A stretch of DNA of 64,000 nucleotides, from positions 13,132,848-13,196,847 of the forward strand of contig NC_030850.1 in NCBI RefSeq assembly GCF_000208745.1. Reading direction: 5' to 3'. The position numbers and the translations under genes are program-made. Positions 30,860 to 42,740 of the stretch are shown here, in pieces. The stretch's first letter is position 1. Every line of letters begins with the position of its first letter. Origin of the DNA: Theobroma cacao (lineage: Eukaryota; Streptophyta; Magnoliopsida; Malvales; Malvaceae). The notes under the pieces were generated by a model. It worked only from the letters and a program-made list of their open reading frames with translations, was not told the origin of the DNA and did not search any database.

Positions 30860-32215
30860 TTTTTTCTCTCATTTTAAATCCAAACTCTTAAATTACTTTG
30901 ATTTCAATTAGAATCATTTGAACGAGTTTGGAAATAACATTATTTCAAGGATTTGGATGCAAATTAATAATTATTCCTAAATTCATGTTTATATTAAGAT
31001 TGTGATTTATGTTGAAGCACATCCCTTTTAGCTTGTTCCCTTCTCATGTTTACTCACTGAGTTTAATAGTTCACACATGAAAGATTTATTTATTTATTTC
31101 AGATCAATAGATTGCTCGACTCACCGACTATCGAGAGAGGTCTCACAGCTTGATTTTAGTAAATGTGTTAAAGCCATTCTTACAATTTCTAGTGTCGAGT
31201 CACACTTCGTTGCCTAGTCTGGTATTATAAGTTTATTTACTTTTTCATGTTGAGACTTATGATTATGTAGCCACAGTTGGTAATACCTTTATTTATTTAC
31301 AGATGTTATATCATACTCATGTTGAGCACCAAAAGTGGTGTGAATGATTAGAATGTTACTAGTTATGAGACCATGGATGTTAATGAGCACGGGGAGCGTG
31401 CCAAATTATTGATTACGTGAAATGTGGATATTGATGAATGAATACATACTTATATATATATATATATATGTATTTCTTGTGTTGTATGATTTGCATGAAA
31501 TGATGTACACGAACAACCACACATGTGCTCTGAATGGTATGGCCTTTACTTTTTTTTTTTCTCATTTTAAATCTAAACTCCTAAATGACTTTGATTTTAA
31601 TTAGAATCATTTGAATGAGTTTGGAAATAACATCATTTCAAGGATTTCGATGAAAATTGATGATTATTACTAAATTCATGTTTATATCAAGATTGTGATT
31701 TATATTAAAGCACGTCCCCTTTGACTTGTCCCCTTCCCATGTCTACTCACTGAGTTTAATAGCTCACACGCGAAAGATGTATTTGTTTATTTCAAATCAA
31801 TAGATTGCTCAACTCACAGACTATCAAAGAGGTCTTACAGCTTGATTTTAGTAAATGTGTTAGAGCCTTTCTTACAATTTCTAGTGTCGAGTCACACTCC
31901 ATTGCCTAGTCGGGTATTATATGTTTATTTACTTTTTCATGTTGAGACTTATGATTATGTAGCCACGGTTGGCAATACTTTTATTTATTTACAGATGTTT
32001 TATGATACTCATGTTGAGCACCAAAAGTGGTGCGAATAATTAGAATGTTACTAGTTATGAGACCATTAAAATTAATGAGCACGGGGAACGTGCCAAATTA
32101 TTGGTAATGTGAAATGTGGATATTGATGAATGAATACATACTTATATATATGTATTTCTTGTGTTGTATGATTTGTGTGAAATGGTGTACGCGAACACCC
32201 ACACGTGCTGTGAAT
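30860..32215. repeat. 690-bp tandem duplication
   Basis: Copy 1 (about 30860-31549) and copy 2 (about 31550-32215) align throughout, for example at TTTTAGTAAATGTGTT, GAGCACCAAAAGTGGTG and GAGCACGGGGARCGTGCCAA. Differences are scattered, so the duplication is not recent. There is no open frame; the content looks like LTR-derived or satellite-like DNA. Confidence 0.85.
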
Positions 32216-32249
32216 GGTATGCATATATGAATAAGATGTGTAAGGTTTA

Positions 32250-32482
32250 TTTGGGTCTAATAGACAAGATATGGCCATTAACTTTTTGACGCACTCCTCA
32301 TTGTGTTGCTTAATCTGTGCAATGGTGGGATTAGCCTTCAAAGGTGGAGGATCTCTTCTCGTTTTTACTACATCCCACAAGTCATGAGCTTGCATGTTTG
32401 TCTTCATCTCCACAACCAAAATGTGATAATTCTCTCTCGAGAAAATTGGTGGCGGAGCAGGGGAACAGCAATTAGAAGCCAT
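32250..32482 (-). pseudogene. Ty1/copia gag N-terminus
   Basis: The minus strand from ATG at 32482 reads MASNCCSPAPPPIFSRENYH, then MKTNMQAHDLWDVVKTRRDP, PPLKANPTIAQIKQHNEECV and KKLMAISCLLD. This is the start of a copia gag and it ends where the sequence switches to the tandem-repeat DNA on the left (about 32250). A matching primer site and LTR lie to the right. Confidence 0.85.
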
Positions 32483-32590
32483 TTGAGGTGAACTCAGAAG
32501 TGTTTCTGAGTTTTGGCAAGTGAATCTCACTTGTTTGCTCTCAAACTCTAGGTTTTCAACTCACTCCCAAGCCCCTCAAGACCTTTTGAT

Positions 32591-32602
32591 GCTCTAATAC
32601 CA
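32591..32602 (-). other. Copia primer-binding site (one mismatch)
   Basis: The complement reads TGGTATTAGAGC, one base from the usual TGGTATCAGAGC, two bases from the LTR. Confidence 0.8.
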
Positions 32603-32604
32603 AA

Positions 32605-33365
32605 TGTTGGATATGTCAACGAAACTAAAGTTCCCAAAGCTGCTCAAAGATTGTAGCAAAGGATCAATGATTCTACTATCAAAGGGCACAGCACACTGGT
32701 CATAGAACCAAATCTGCAAAACAAGGTGAATGAAAGATGTTTGCAGAATAACAATCACACAAAAAACTCTCAATCAAAGCAAAGTTTGTAGAGATATGAA
32801 AGGAAGAAATCGCAGCACAAAACAGAACTTAATGGCTTGGCATTTCTCATTCCAGCAGCTAACATATTTATCCACAATTGGAGTTTACAAAGGCGTCAAC
32901 TACTCATACTAAGTCTGACGCATTGTCTCCCGTAACTCACACAACAAACAAATATCTTAACTTATAAGTTGACATTACAAAACATGGGAATTGAACTAAA
33001 AGTCAAATATAGCAAAAGAACCATGCATTAGGCTAAACCATAAACTGCCAATGCTGCAGAACCAAAAAATCTAACTAAGTAGAGTGGACTAAGGCTTGGA
33101 CAAACGTTGCAGGCAGTAGCTTAATTAAGATGAAGTTGGTATTGTAAAGCTAGCACAGCAAGCAAACATGAAAATTGAAGTAAACAACCAAGAATAAAGC
33201 AATTCAGACTTGGTTGAAGCAACAGAGAAAAACTTGTCTGCAATGAGGCCTGGTGCTGGAAATCAAAACTCGGTAGCTGAACCCAGTCTGGTTGCAGCAC
33301 AGCCAGCTATGCTTCAACACTGACTCTGGCTGAAGCATTAGCCTGGAATAAGTCCAGTTTCAACA
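32605..33365 (-). repeat. Probable copia 5' LTR
   Basis: On the minus strand it would run from TGTTGAAACTGG (33365) to CATATCCAACA (32605) beside the primer site, with a TATA-like CTTATAAG near 32960. The right boundary rests only on the TGTTG/CAACA ends, so it is tentative. Confidence 0.5.
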
Positions 33366-35038
33366 TATGTGGATCGGTAAGTTAACCTTTTCCGACCATC
33401 TGAAAGAATGCCTTGAGGAATTTCCACCTTGGACGTACGAAATATTTTACTGCAAGAGAAAGTCCCACCATTTCTGAAAATGCACATGGTAAGTAAAGAA
33501 CGTTAGCTTGGGTTTTAGGCTTGGAAGAGAAGAGAGGTGCAGGCTGCACTGTACCTCAACCGCAGAGCAAATAGTTTGGGCTCCGTACGATCCAGTAGGT
33601 TTTTATCTCATTGGCCCATGAATCAAATTTGGATTCACGGCTATTCAGCCTATCAACAAAAATGTTCTGATTTAGCATCCATATAAATAAATAAACATAC
33701 ATACAACTTTTTCTTTATACCAAGTTACAGTCTTCGGCCACCACCTGTTTCAACTGAAAGATTCATGACCAAACGCACTCGAAGTACAAAAGTGCATTTA
33801 ATTTTCACTGCTAAATACAGATTCACACTCAACCTTTTGGGAACACACTTCATTATTTTAAAACATTCAACTCCACTGTTCTTTGATATTTTGACTTGGA
33901 CTTCTCAAAAGTCCTACCTGTCAAATCCTATACTGTCGTACTTTCCTTTTATAACAACTCCATTTAGATGTGAAAATTGCACGGTGCATGTCCCTTTGAT
34001 ATCTTCAAAGGTACGCTTTGAATTGATTGTAGTTGGCTTACGCCTTTGAGTAGAAAAAAATAAAAACGAACCCAACCACGCTAATTAAGTATGCATAATT
34101 GCAGACTGGGGGGGCAGCCAATTAATTACTGTATAAATATGCTAGGGTTTCTTATTTATATGGGTTAATAACGCCATCGCCATTGCTATTTGGCGATAGT
34201 CGCATGGCATACCCTGACATGCCTGCATGCATGCTGCCTTGCCCATCAAGATCCCAAGCAATAATACTAACATAAGATAATAAATGCACGCATATATATA
34301 TATGATCTAATGTAGTAATGATGGGCCGAGGGCTTCATTATTATCATAATGAGAATGAAGCTTGAAAGCAGAAAAGAAAAAGAGCAAGATAGAAACTTTT
34401 TTGAAGAATGCATTGTTTTACTAAAAGAAAGAATACATGATAAGAAGCGAAATGTGGTGGGATGGAGTCCTACAATTACTCAACTACCAAAACGATCATA
34501 GAGACCCTACTTGCCTACTCCCCCTACCCAATCAAATTCCATTTCCAGCTCTCTCCTCTCCCCCCCCCTAAAACTTAGACAGAAAAAGGAAATGAAAAAA
34601 AAAAAGCATTTTCTTGGCTGTTTCCTTCCCCATAGATATATAATAGAGCCAAATACAAGTACAAAAGAAAGGCACAACTCGAAAGAGACAAGAGCTAAAA
34701 GAGAGCTACGGACCCAAAGGCTTTGTTCTTCCGTCCTTTTACCCCTTTGTTAATTTTGGTCAAAAACACCAAAACCAGTTCCCTTGGGGAAGTCACGAGT
34801 CAACACTCGACACTCCCCACTTTGATTTTTTTTTTTGAAACATAAAAAGTCCCCAAAACAGCGTATCCCACGCCCATCTACATCCCCCTTCTTCTCTTCT
34901 ATCAATGTCACTTTCCCACCCAAAGTACATTTTCCTCTGACTCACTTCCCTTCCTCCCTATGCCCTAACCTCACGCTCCTGTCACCATCGCCCCCTACCC
35001 ACCTAGGCCCTAAAATCTCTAGCCCTACTCACTCTACT
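33366..35038. other. Intergenic DNA and probable SAP 3' untranslated region
   Basis: No gene seen. The last few hundred bases before 35038 would form the 3' untranslated region of the minus-strand SAP gene; the poly(A) site cannot be located by eye. Confidence 0.5.
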
Positions 35039-36157
35039 CTACTGTGCACCGAAATCCCATAAGTGTATCGTCGTGTCACCACTCGCTGCCGCCACGTGCC
35101 TTTCATCTGCCACCATTGCGTTGACAACCCCAATGTTCTCGCTGAAAGTATACAAGCGTCGCCCATCATGCTCATGCTCTATCTCCCACACCCTTATTAC
35201 ACCCGCGGCGCACAATAGCGCGTATCCTAAGTTCATGCACCCCATGACGATTCCCTGCCCCGTGTTAAACCTGCAGACCTCCTCCAACGTATCCACCCGG
35301 CGCACGATAGCCCGTCCACGGTTGTCCACCATAATGAACGCCTCGTCGTTGGCATCGAAAGAATTCACTACAAGTTCTCTCCTACACGGTCGGTCGTGCA
35401 ATGGAAACTCCGGATTTCTCAAGTCCAAGACCATGTACCTCAAACTCGTACATGCCACGGCCGATTCCTGACCCGTCACCCTGACTCGGCCTATGGTTTC
35501 AGTCAACTCAGTCAACATGTGCCACCCCATTACGGCTCCTGGGTCAGTCAAAGTGGCGTTCACGTAGACGAGCTCTTCAGTGTTACCGTCCCAAATGTGG
35601 AAAGCCCGGCCCGGGACCCCTGCATAAAGGCCCACCCACCAGCGCTCACAACCGGTGAAGTCCACCAAGGCACCATCGTCCAAAACGTTACCCATGTGGG
35701 CCCTGCGCGCATGGGGCTCCCCGTCTATGACCGCAACGTGGATGTCGCCATCCAGGGTGGCGAAAATGAGCCTGGGGTCGGTAATCACAATGCCAGATAC
35801 CGCGCGTGAGAAACGGCCGAAGCGGTCGCGGTGGTGGGGACGGAAGGTACTGACGTGTAGGCGGGTGGCGAGATCGAAGAGGCGGACGGTGCCATCAGCG
35901 AAGCCGCAAGCAAGGTGGGTGTCAGAGAGGGTAAGGCAACGGCACGTCAGCCCATCTGGGGTGTCCACGTCGGATGGATCGAAGTGGAGGGTCTCGTGAA
36001 GTGATCTCCCAGCACGAAAATTCTGAGCTGTTTGATGACGGTAAATGTATTCCTCACGCCACGTAGCGTGCATGCGATGGGTCCGGCCCCATATGACGCT
36101 GGTGAGACGGTTCCACAGTGGATCAGAGCGAGAGGTAGCTTGCCACGTGGAACAAAC
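35039..36157 (-). CDS. SAP: STERILE APETALA-like F-box/WD40 protein, exon 2
   Basis: With exon 1 (39236-39475) this encodes about 452 residues, close to the roughly 450 of Arabidopsis SAP. Exon 2 starts at 36157 after an AG acceptor (TGCATGCAG) in phase 0, completing the F-box-like region (VCSTWQATSRSDPLW) and leading into VIWGRTHRMHATWREEYIYR. The rest is a WD40-type propeller. Strongly SAP-like pieces include LHFDPSDVDTPDGLTCRCLT, RDRFGRFSRAVSGIVI, TGCERWWVGLYAGVPGRAFH, ANDEAFIMVDNRG and the final IHLWDFGAQ. Known role in Arabidopsis: SAP is the substrate receptor of an SCF ubiquitin ligase that degrades PEAPOD and KIX repressors, promoting meristemoid proliferation, organ size and flower development; cucumber LITTLE LEAF is an orthologue. 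The frame runs open leftwards into the intron to an ATG at 36205, which could mislead a single-exon prediction. The exon is GC-rich compared with its surroundings. No stop or frameshift is seen. Confidence 0.93.
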   Translation of the reverse strand, partial: VCSTWQATSRSDPLWNRLTSVIWGRTHRMHATWREEYIYRHQTAQNFRAGRSLHETLHFDPSDVDTPDGLTCRCLTLSDTHLACGFADGTVRLFDLATRLHVSTFRPHHRDRFGRFSRAVSGIVITDPRLIFATLDGDIHVAVIDGEPHARRAHMGNVLDDGALVDFTGCERWWVGLYAGVPGRAFHIWDGNTEELVYVNATLTDPGAVMGWHMLTELTETIGRVRVTGQESAVACTSLRYMVLDLRNPEFPLHDRPCRRELVVNSFDANDEAFIMVDNRGRAIVRRVDTLEEVCRFNTGQGIVMGCMNLGYALLCAAGVIRVWEIEHEHDGRRLYTFSENIGVVNAMVADERHVAAASGDTTIHLWDFGAQ

Positions 36158-38249
36158 CTGCATGCAAAGAAGAAGAAGCCAAGTACAAATGTTCAGCTCA
36201 TGCATCCACGTAAAGTCTTTATAAAAAGTTTAGGGTTGCAAAGATACGAGCAAAAATAATGGAAATTAAAGAGCGAGGAACATGCAGGAAATGGATAGAG
36301 CCAGCCAAGATTCAGGGGGCATTACGGAAAGATGACGTAATACGTAAAATTTGAGTTCGACTAGTTATTTATTGCTGAGTAAAGGTTTTGATTGATCGGT
36401 CGATAACTAAATGAAGAGAGAAGCGGCAGCATAAGCTTTCAGGAAGCAGTGTTTGGCCCTGCGCTTGTTAACAGTGCCATGCCATGCGCGTAAAGCGCTT
36501 TTAACAGAGAGGCGTTGAAGCTGGCCAGGCAGAGGCTGGTAGGAGAGACTAGGCACTAGAGAGAGCAGAGCAGAATACGTGAGAGTGAACAAGAAGCTTT
36601 GTTTTCGGTTTCAGATGTCAGAATCAGCCAGAGCTCTTCATAAAAAGATGATGGGTATAGCTTCTTCTTTGTTTTTTCTAAAAATAAATTGACCACATTT
36701 TTCATTTTTCAAAATCTCATGCTGGAATCGACTTGTCTTGTAGCATAGACTCGTAGTAGTACAAGGACCTAGTCACATATCCTGCTGTCAGGGAGAGTGC
36801 GACAGCTCTTTTCTCTTTTTAATCCTTTTGTTTCCTTTTTTCTTGGTTTCACGGAGAGGTAACAAGAGAACAAATATAGAAAATTAGCTGTTGCTGCCAG
36901 AAAAGACAAAGAATCCTCGGGGTCAGGTGGTTGAAGTGAAGGAGGAGAAAGACTTTGTGAAGACCACGACAATGAGAAAATGGGAAAAATTTTGGGAGAG
37001 GATTTTATTATATATTATGGGTTATGAGAGGAAGGAACGGAAAAGGACAAGGACTATAGCTGTGGTCCATACTCCAAAGAGAGTTTTTATCTATTCCATC
37101 CAAAAACCAAAGAAAAGCAAGCTTATTTATATAATATATTTGTATACAAAACAAGGATTGCAACTTTTACGCGTGCTTCCCTATTTACATATATTTTCTC
37201 TCTCTTTCATTTCCAAGAAAGGGTTGGCCAAGGCCTGTCTGGTTAAAAGCAGAGAATCTAATAGCCTTCGTAGCTGACCTTTTTTCTGCTCTTTCTTTGA
37301 CTCCTAACCCCTACTTCCACTTCCCACAGACCTGCTCCAGTCCCTCGTAGCATATGTTTCACTTGTTATTTGGGACCATCTATGCATGATTTATTATCAT
37401 AAAAAGACTGAGATTTCACCCTTACTTTTAAACATTCATTAATGCTTAATATGATTGTTTATTTCTTAATAACTGACTCAACAATAAAACAATAGAATCC
37501 AAAATTCTTCATCTAGTCTTTTGAATTAAACTCTTTTAGGGTTTCGGACTCTAGGATAGACTAGTCACATATACACGAGAAGAATCATAAATAAACAAGT
37601 CACCAACTGGGCTCTGGGCTTAAGCAAATTAAGAAGACCGACCTTATCCAGATGAACAGTAGACATCAGTTTAAAAATACCCAGCACTGGGCTCCATGTG
37701 CTTTCCGGCATTGCACATGCTGGCTTTGACTGATCCCACCCTTTTAATAGAACCATCAAGTAGTGAGATCTAAAGAACCATAAAGCCTTAGGCAAAGGCT
37801 TCAATGTTTCCTCATTGAATATTACTACTATAAGACTATCTTGCTTTATGATCCTATAAATTAATTATTATCATCTAGCTCTTCATATTATTCTTGATTT
37901 CTTCATTTTTGGATCACAATAGAAAAATAATCATCATTTGAATTTAGAACAATGATTTATAGTATGAAACTATAATTTAAAGTTTCTTTCTACGCTAAAT
38001 GCTACTAGTAATTTTCAAGAAATCTGGTTTCACTTTACTTTCAAATCTCCTTGTTACCAAAGCTTTCCATTAACATGCTACGGCAATGAGATTTATTATT
38101 GCTTGACTGGGGTAAAAACTGCAGAGGAGCCTGATCTCGTTTGACACATAAAATGACAAACATTATCATATGGCAATGTAGCATGAAGCACTAGGCATGC
38201 TGTAAACTTGGAGCGAAAGAGAGAGAGTACCACCTATACCTAATCTATG

Positions 38250-38301
<52 letters not shown>

Positions 38302-39235
38302 GTATGTGAACAGGCAACAAATTCCCATATATGTCAAAGAAGGTTCCAGCATATCCAATGCTAACCAAATATAGAAATGTTACGCTTACATGAGAAAGGC
38401 AAGAGACATACAACAGAGACTATCGCCTTAAATCATGCTAAATGCTACATAATTCCCAACACGGTTAAAAATTAAAGTAGACCTCAAAGGTCTCTTTCTT
38501 CATTTGAGCACTAGGAAAGAAAGAATCCCATGGATTTCCCAGATGGCTAACAAAGGTCAGTCAAAAAAGTTAAGAATTTGTAGAGCTTAAAAAAGGATCA
38601 TGCCAAGAAAGCGAAAAAGGAAATTCAAAAACCAAAAGAGCCCTTTTCCTCTACTCAATATATGAAAAGAGGTCCAAAAATAGACATTTCGAAAGTGGCA
38701 AAAAGGAAATAACTAACATTGCCAAGATGAAACCACACCATCCGAAAGGGACACAAATTTGTTAGAAATGGACCCATGGAAAGTCAGCTCCCTTCCAAAG
38801 GCAGTTTCCCCTTGGATGCTAATAAATCCAAGACTTGACACTATATATCCGCATTCACTCTGCTCTCTTTCATTGAATATAATTTTTCAAGTATGAAAAA
38901 TGAATAAGAAAAGAAAAACAGAAATCAACATAATCTGCAAAATTGCAGTACATCTTCAGGTTTCAAAACGACGTTTTCGACCAGACTAAGATTTTGTCCT
39001 TCCCCGGAACATCCTACCTTCTTAATGTAGTGTGCTGGCCTATGACAATGCTATGAAGATTGGAAGTGAAAACAACAAAACTACATTTTTACTAACTATA
39101 TTCCAGGTTGATAAACTCATATGATATCAAAACGAAAATCCCAATCAAGAATTCTCTAATTCAGTCAATTCTATATCCTTAGAGTCAGAAAAAAAATACT
39201 ATGAAAAAGGGCATTGAAGATGATCAAAAACATAC
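36158..39235 (-). other. SAP: Single SAP intron (3078 bp)
   Basis: The donor is CAG|GTATGT (intron starts at 39235) and the acceptor TGCATGCAG| (ends at 36158), both canonical. No transposon domain is recognised inside. A TA/GTAT microsatellite lies at about 38255-38307. Retention would give a stop three codons past exon 1. Confidence 0.85.
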
Positions 39236-39475
39236 CTGAAACACGTTGGCAAGTGCAGCAGCAGCAGCAAGGCGACCAAGAGAACGAGAAGCATCGATGG
39301 CGACTTGAACCACAAGATCTTCAACAAAAGGCCCTGGCCATATTTCATTATTGGCACGTCTACGAGTCAACAATGGCCCTTCGAAATCACCACCTCTTCT
39401 TGCACCATTGCCATTGCCATCTTCAGAAGAAGAAGATGATGATGATGATGATGAAGAAGAAGGAGAAGAAGACAT
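39236..39475 (-). CDS. SAP: STERILE APETALA-like protein, exon 1
   Basis: Starting at the ATG at 39475 this gives exactly 80 codons: a poly-Ser tract of 12 after MSSSP, then a Glu-Asp-Gly-Asn stretch, GPLLTRRRANNEIWPGPFVE, and the Ala-rich first part of the F-box-like domain (LVVQVAIDASRSLGRLAAAA, LANVFQ) up to the splice donor. Arabidopsis SAP has the same order: low-complexity Ser, RRGANEVWPEPF, then the F-box. An in-frame ATG at 39562 would add 29 hydrophobic residues; I reject it because it lies close to the expected transcription start. The Ser tract is encoded by a trinucleotide repeat, so its length may vary between individuals. Confidence 0.9.
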
Positions 39476-39601
39476 CAATAATAAGTAAGTGGAGAAGCTA
39501 TAAAGGAGAAGGAAGAAATGGGCTACAAAGAAACAAGGACAAAAAGGCTTAGATAAAGACACAAAGTGAGGGACCCAAAAGAAGGTGTTTGGGATTCTTG
39601 G

Positions 39602-39609
39602 TTATATAT
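39602..39609 (-). promoter_or_regulatory. SAP: Probable TATA box of SAP
   Basis: The minus strand reads CATATATAACC about 130 bp before the chosen ATG, giving a transcription start near 39575 and a leader of about 100 bp. Confidence 0.5.
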
Positions 39610-42535
39610 GACAATATCACTTTATTAAGCTACGATGCGGACATGTTTTTATACACATATAAATACACAGTCTATCGGTATATATACGTAAATGCATCCA
39701 ATAAGGTTAATACTCGTAAGAGTTTTTTGTTTTTCGCTTTATGTTAGAGGCTTTCCTGCTTTGCAAAGACGGCGGAGAGTTGGTTTCAAGTTCATAAGAG
39801 AAACTGATGGACTTTTCAATTCGCCACAGTGTTTTCAGGTGCTTTTCTACGCGTATCTCTCTTTTGTCCAACTTTCTCTTTTATCCTCTGTTAATGCCAT
39901 TTAGGTTCAAGAAAGAGAAAAAATAAAACACTTTGAAAGCGTATATATATATCAAAGGCGTGTTTGGAAGTGATCTGATTCAGTACAACGAGTACCCACC
40001 TCGGATTTGTTAACAGACCTACTCAACCACTGTGTTAGTCACAGGCTCATAGCCATCTTAACCAGCTGCCTAGCTACTAGGGCTCACTGGGAAACTGAAG
40101 TTTCACAACTCAATTTACTTACAAGTTCTACTAATCTTTAGGTGACCCTCGCCCTTGCCCTGCTGCCCTGCCAAGTGCTGTAGGCCTTTGTTTCAAACGA
40201 GTTCTGGGATTTTTATGTCTTTACCTTCATATATCATTGCTTAATTAAGGGAAGAAGGACCCTGTTTCCCTCTACTAATATTTCTATAATGATTCATTAA
40301 TGATTCCATTTCATGGGAACCCCGGCCCAAAACATTCCAGAGCATAAATGACACTAATTACAGGAATTGTACTATCAAATAAAAAGAGAGAATCTGCCAG
40401 GGATTGGCCAACAATGGTAGGGCTCCACAGACCATTTTCCTTCTAAGCATCTTTATTCTTTTCAAGATAATTATGTGAATTGGTTTAATTGCATTCAGGA
40501 GGATGAAACTGAAACTTCATGTAAGAGCTGGAAAACCTGAGCTGGCTCTGGGGTGGAAGTCATTTTTTAGGCAATTAGACTCGAAAAGCTGAGCTGCATC
40601 TGGGTGCAGGTCATTTTTTTCTTCATTAAATAGCATTTATGTCTTTTATAGTTTTATGTTCTTTGCATTTGTCTATTTCAACCAAATTATCACTTAATAT
40701 CATTATTACCACCTTTCATTAACACTAGCAATGATTTAATAACAAATATAATTTCATATAACACAAGACTCATGATGTTCTTGACACTTGCAATGTGAAT
40801 ATTTCAAATGATATGGATTATTGCATGGGTGTGAAATTATTTATGGGATATTGATATATGTTTTAAATAAAATAAAAAAACACTTGAAGATTTGATCACT
40901 TTTATGAAAGGATAGGAAGTATATACTTTTAACCTTAGGATAAAGTTATTAGTCAAAATTTTAATTTAGAAATCCTGAATTCGAATTTCAGATTAAGAGT
41001 TGGAAGAGACGGAAATTATGACATAAGAAAACAACATATGTTATCATACTTGCTTGGTAATCAATTTATTTTTCTTAGAAAATAAAAATCATGGAGTACT
41101 TAGACTCTCCTAAATCATGAATTATGGCTATTGATCTTGCTCTAGCTAACTTGATGTCGCAGGCAAGTAAGCACTAGAGGAAGAGGCATGGAGTTAAAAT
41201 GGGGGAGAAAGGTAAACTTGACCCTTTTGCATATGATATGCAATGATATGATATAAATCTTGAGATAGAGCTCTCCAATGCATTGCCAAATAATCAATGG
41301 CTACCTTTCCATTCTTTCAAAAAAAAAATATTGAGATAGAGCAAAACGTGCTAATTTAAATTTGGGGTGAACTTTTTTTGTCCCTCATCCTTGGGCATAA
41401 GCATATGATATGTGATCATTATTTAGCCATGTACAATTTCTTCCACGGAATCTCTTTCTCCGTGTAAATATATATAAAAGTCTTCGTGAGTTTGAATTCT
41501 AGCAATGATTTGCTAATGTAGGGTCTAGTAAGTGGCTAATTTCATGGCTGAACTAAGGGATTTCTAATATTTTATTATATATATGTATAGTTAGTAATGA
41601 AGGGATTTCTAATAATTTATGTGACTGTTGATCGTAATTTTTATGAAATGAAAATTATGATATATGATATTTGATTCAATAATAGATGTCTAGTGATCCA
41701 TTGTAGATAATTTCATAAATTAGAGGAGAGATGAGCAAGTTTTGAGAAAAGTGTAAAAGGCAAAGTTCAAATCTCTCTTTAAGAGGACTTGTTGTAGCTT
41801 TAGTCAAAAGATGGATAATTATTAATTAATAAATTGGTGCAAGAACTACTAAACTTTTGAAGTAAAAGGTCAATGTCTAATACCTCTTTCAGCTTTCCCT
41901 TGTTGACCATACTTAATTGTACTTGGTAAATTTCAAAGGATGGGAATGGGATTACTAGTTGTTAAAGAAAGCGAGAAGGAAAAAGGAGCAAGTCTTGAGA
42001 AAGGTGATACTGGTACTACTGTTATTTATTTAATTTGTGTGGGAGAGTTGGTTGTTTAGAGAAAAGAACAATAAATTCGAACAGGAAAAGAAAAATGTGA
42101 CTGCAAGCTGCAGCATGCAAATCAAAGGGCTTGGAGGGTGGTGGTGGCGCAGGAGTGACATAAACATTGGGAGGAGAGTGGGGCCAGGCCAGCCAACCCA
42201 AGAACAAAGGCGTCCTTTTTGACTAGAACCAGATCAAGGCTGAAGGAGGAAGGGAAAGGGGTGGCATGCTCATGTCTTATCAACGATTCTCGATGGAATA
42301 ATAATTAGTGCTAGTATAAATAAATTAAGAAAGAACTTTCATGACTTTTTTTTATTATATAGAAAAATTAGAAAAGAATATGCTGGCAGCTAGTAAGATA
42401 AACAAGTGATTGGGCTTGGTGTCGGAGATTTGTTTTGTTTTGTTTTGGATTTTTGCGGCAAATAATGAGGGGTGGAAAGGAAATCCCCTCTTTTGCTTTG
42501 CAAGCAAAGTACAAGTTGCCTCAGCGTCCTCTTTT
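39610..42535. other. SAP upstream region and intergenic DNA
   Basis: No gene recognised. Two related segments near 40523-40573 and 40583-40619 (GAGCTG, CTCTGGG/ATCTGGG, GTCATTTTTT) form a short diverged direct repeat. This stretch should hold the upstream control region of SAP. Confidence 0.4.
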
Positions 42536-42646
42536 CCAAGTTTAGAGAGAGAGAGAGAGAGAGAGAGGAGGAGGAGAGTACTGGCAACTGGGGAGGGTCT
42601 GGGCCTAGTCTCCCCTCCTACTCTGCTCTGCAAAAATNCCAAGTTT

Positions 42647-42677
<31 letters not shown>

Positions 42678-42740
42678 AGAGTACTGGCAACTGGGGAGGG
42701 TCTGGGCCTAGTCTCCCCTCCTACTCTGCTCTGCAAAAAT
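42536..42740. repeat. 102-bp tandem pair with GA microsatellite, separated by a single N
   Basis: 42536-42637 and 42639-42740 are almost identical, each starting CCAAGTTTAGAGAGAG and ending CTCTGCTCTGCAAAAAT. The only base between them is N (42638). This is the pattern left when two overlapping contigs are joined without merging. Confidence 0.85.

Noticed and set aside
34511..35062. Short plus-strand frames before SAP
   Set aside because: Pro/Ser-rich low-complexity translations in the SAP 3' region with no family resemblance.
36158..36205. Start of SAP at the ATG at 36205
   Set aside because: It would cut the F-box in half; the acceptor TGCATGCAG and an exact phase-0 join to exon 1 explain the conserved protein better.
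35073..36259. Several open frames on the plus strand opposite SAP exon 2
   Set aside because: They are shadows of a GC-rich coding exon; only the minus strand matches a known protein.
39476..39562. Upstream in-frame ATG as SAP start, giving a hydrophobic signal-like N-terminus
   Set aside because: SAP acts in the nucleus and relatives start with the Ser-rich stretch; the extension lies against the expected transcription start.
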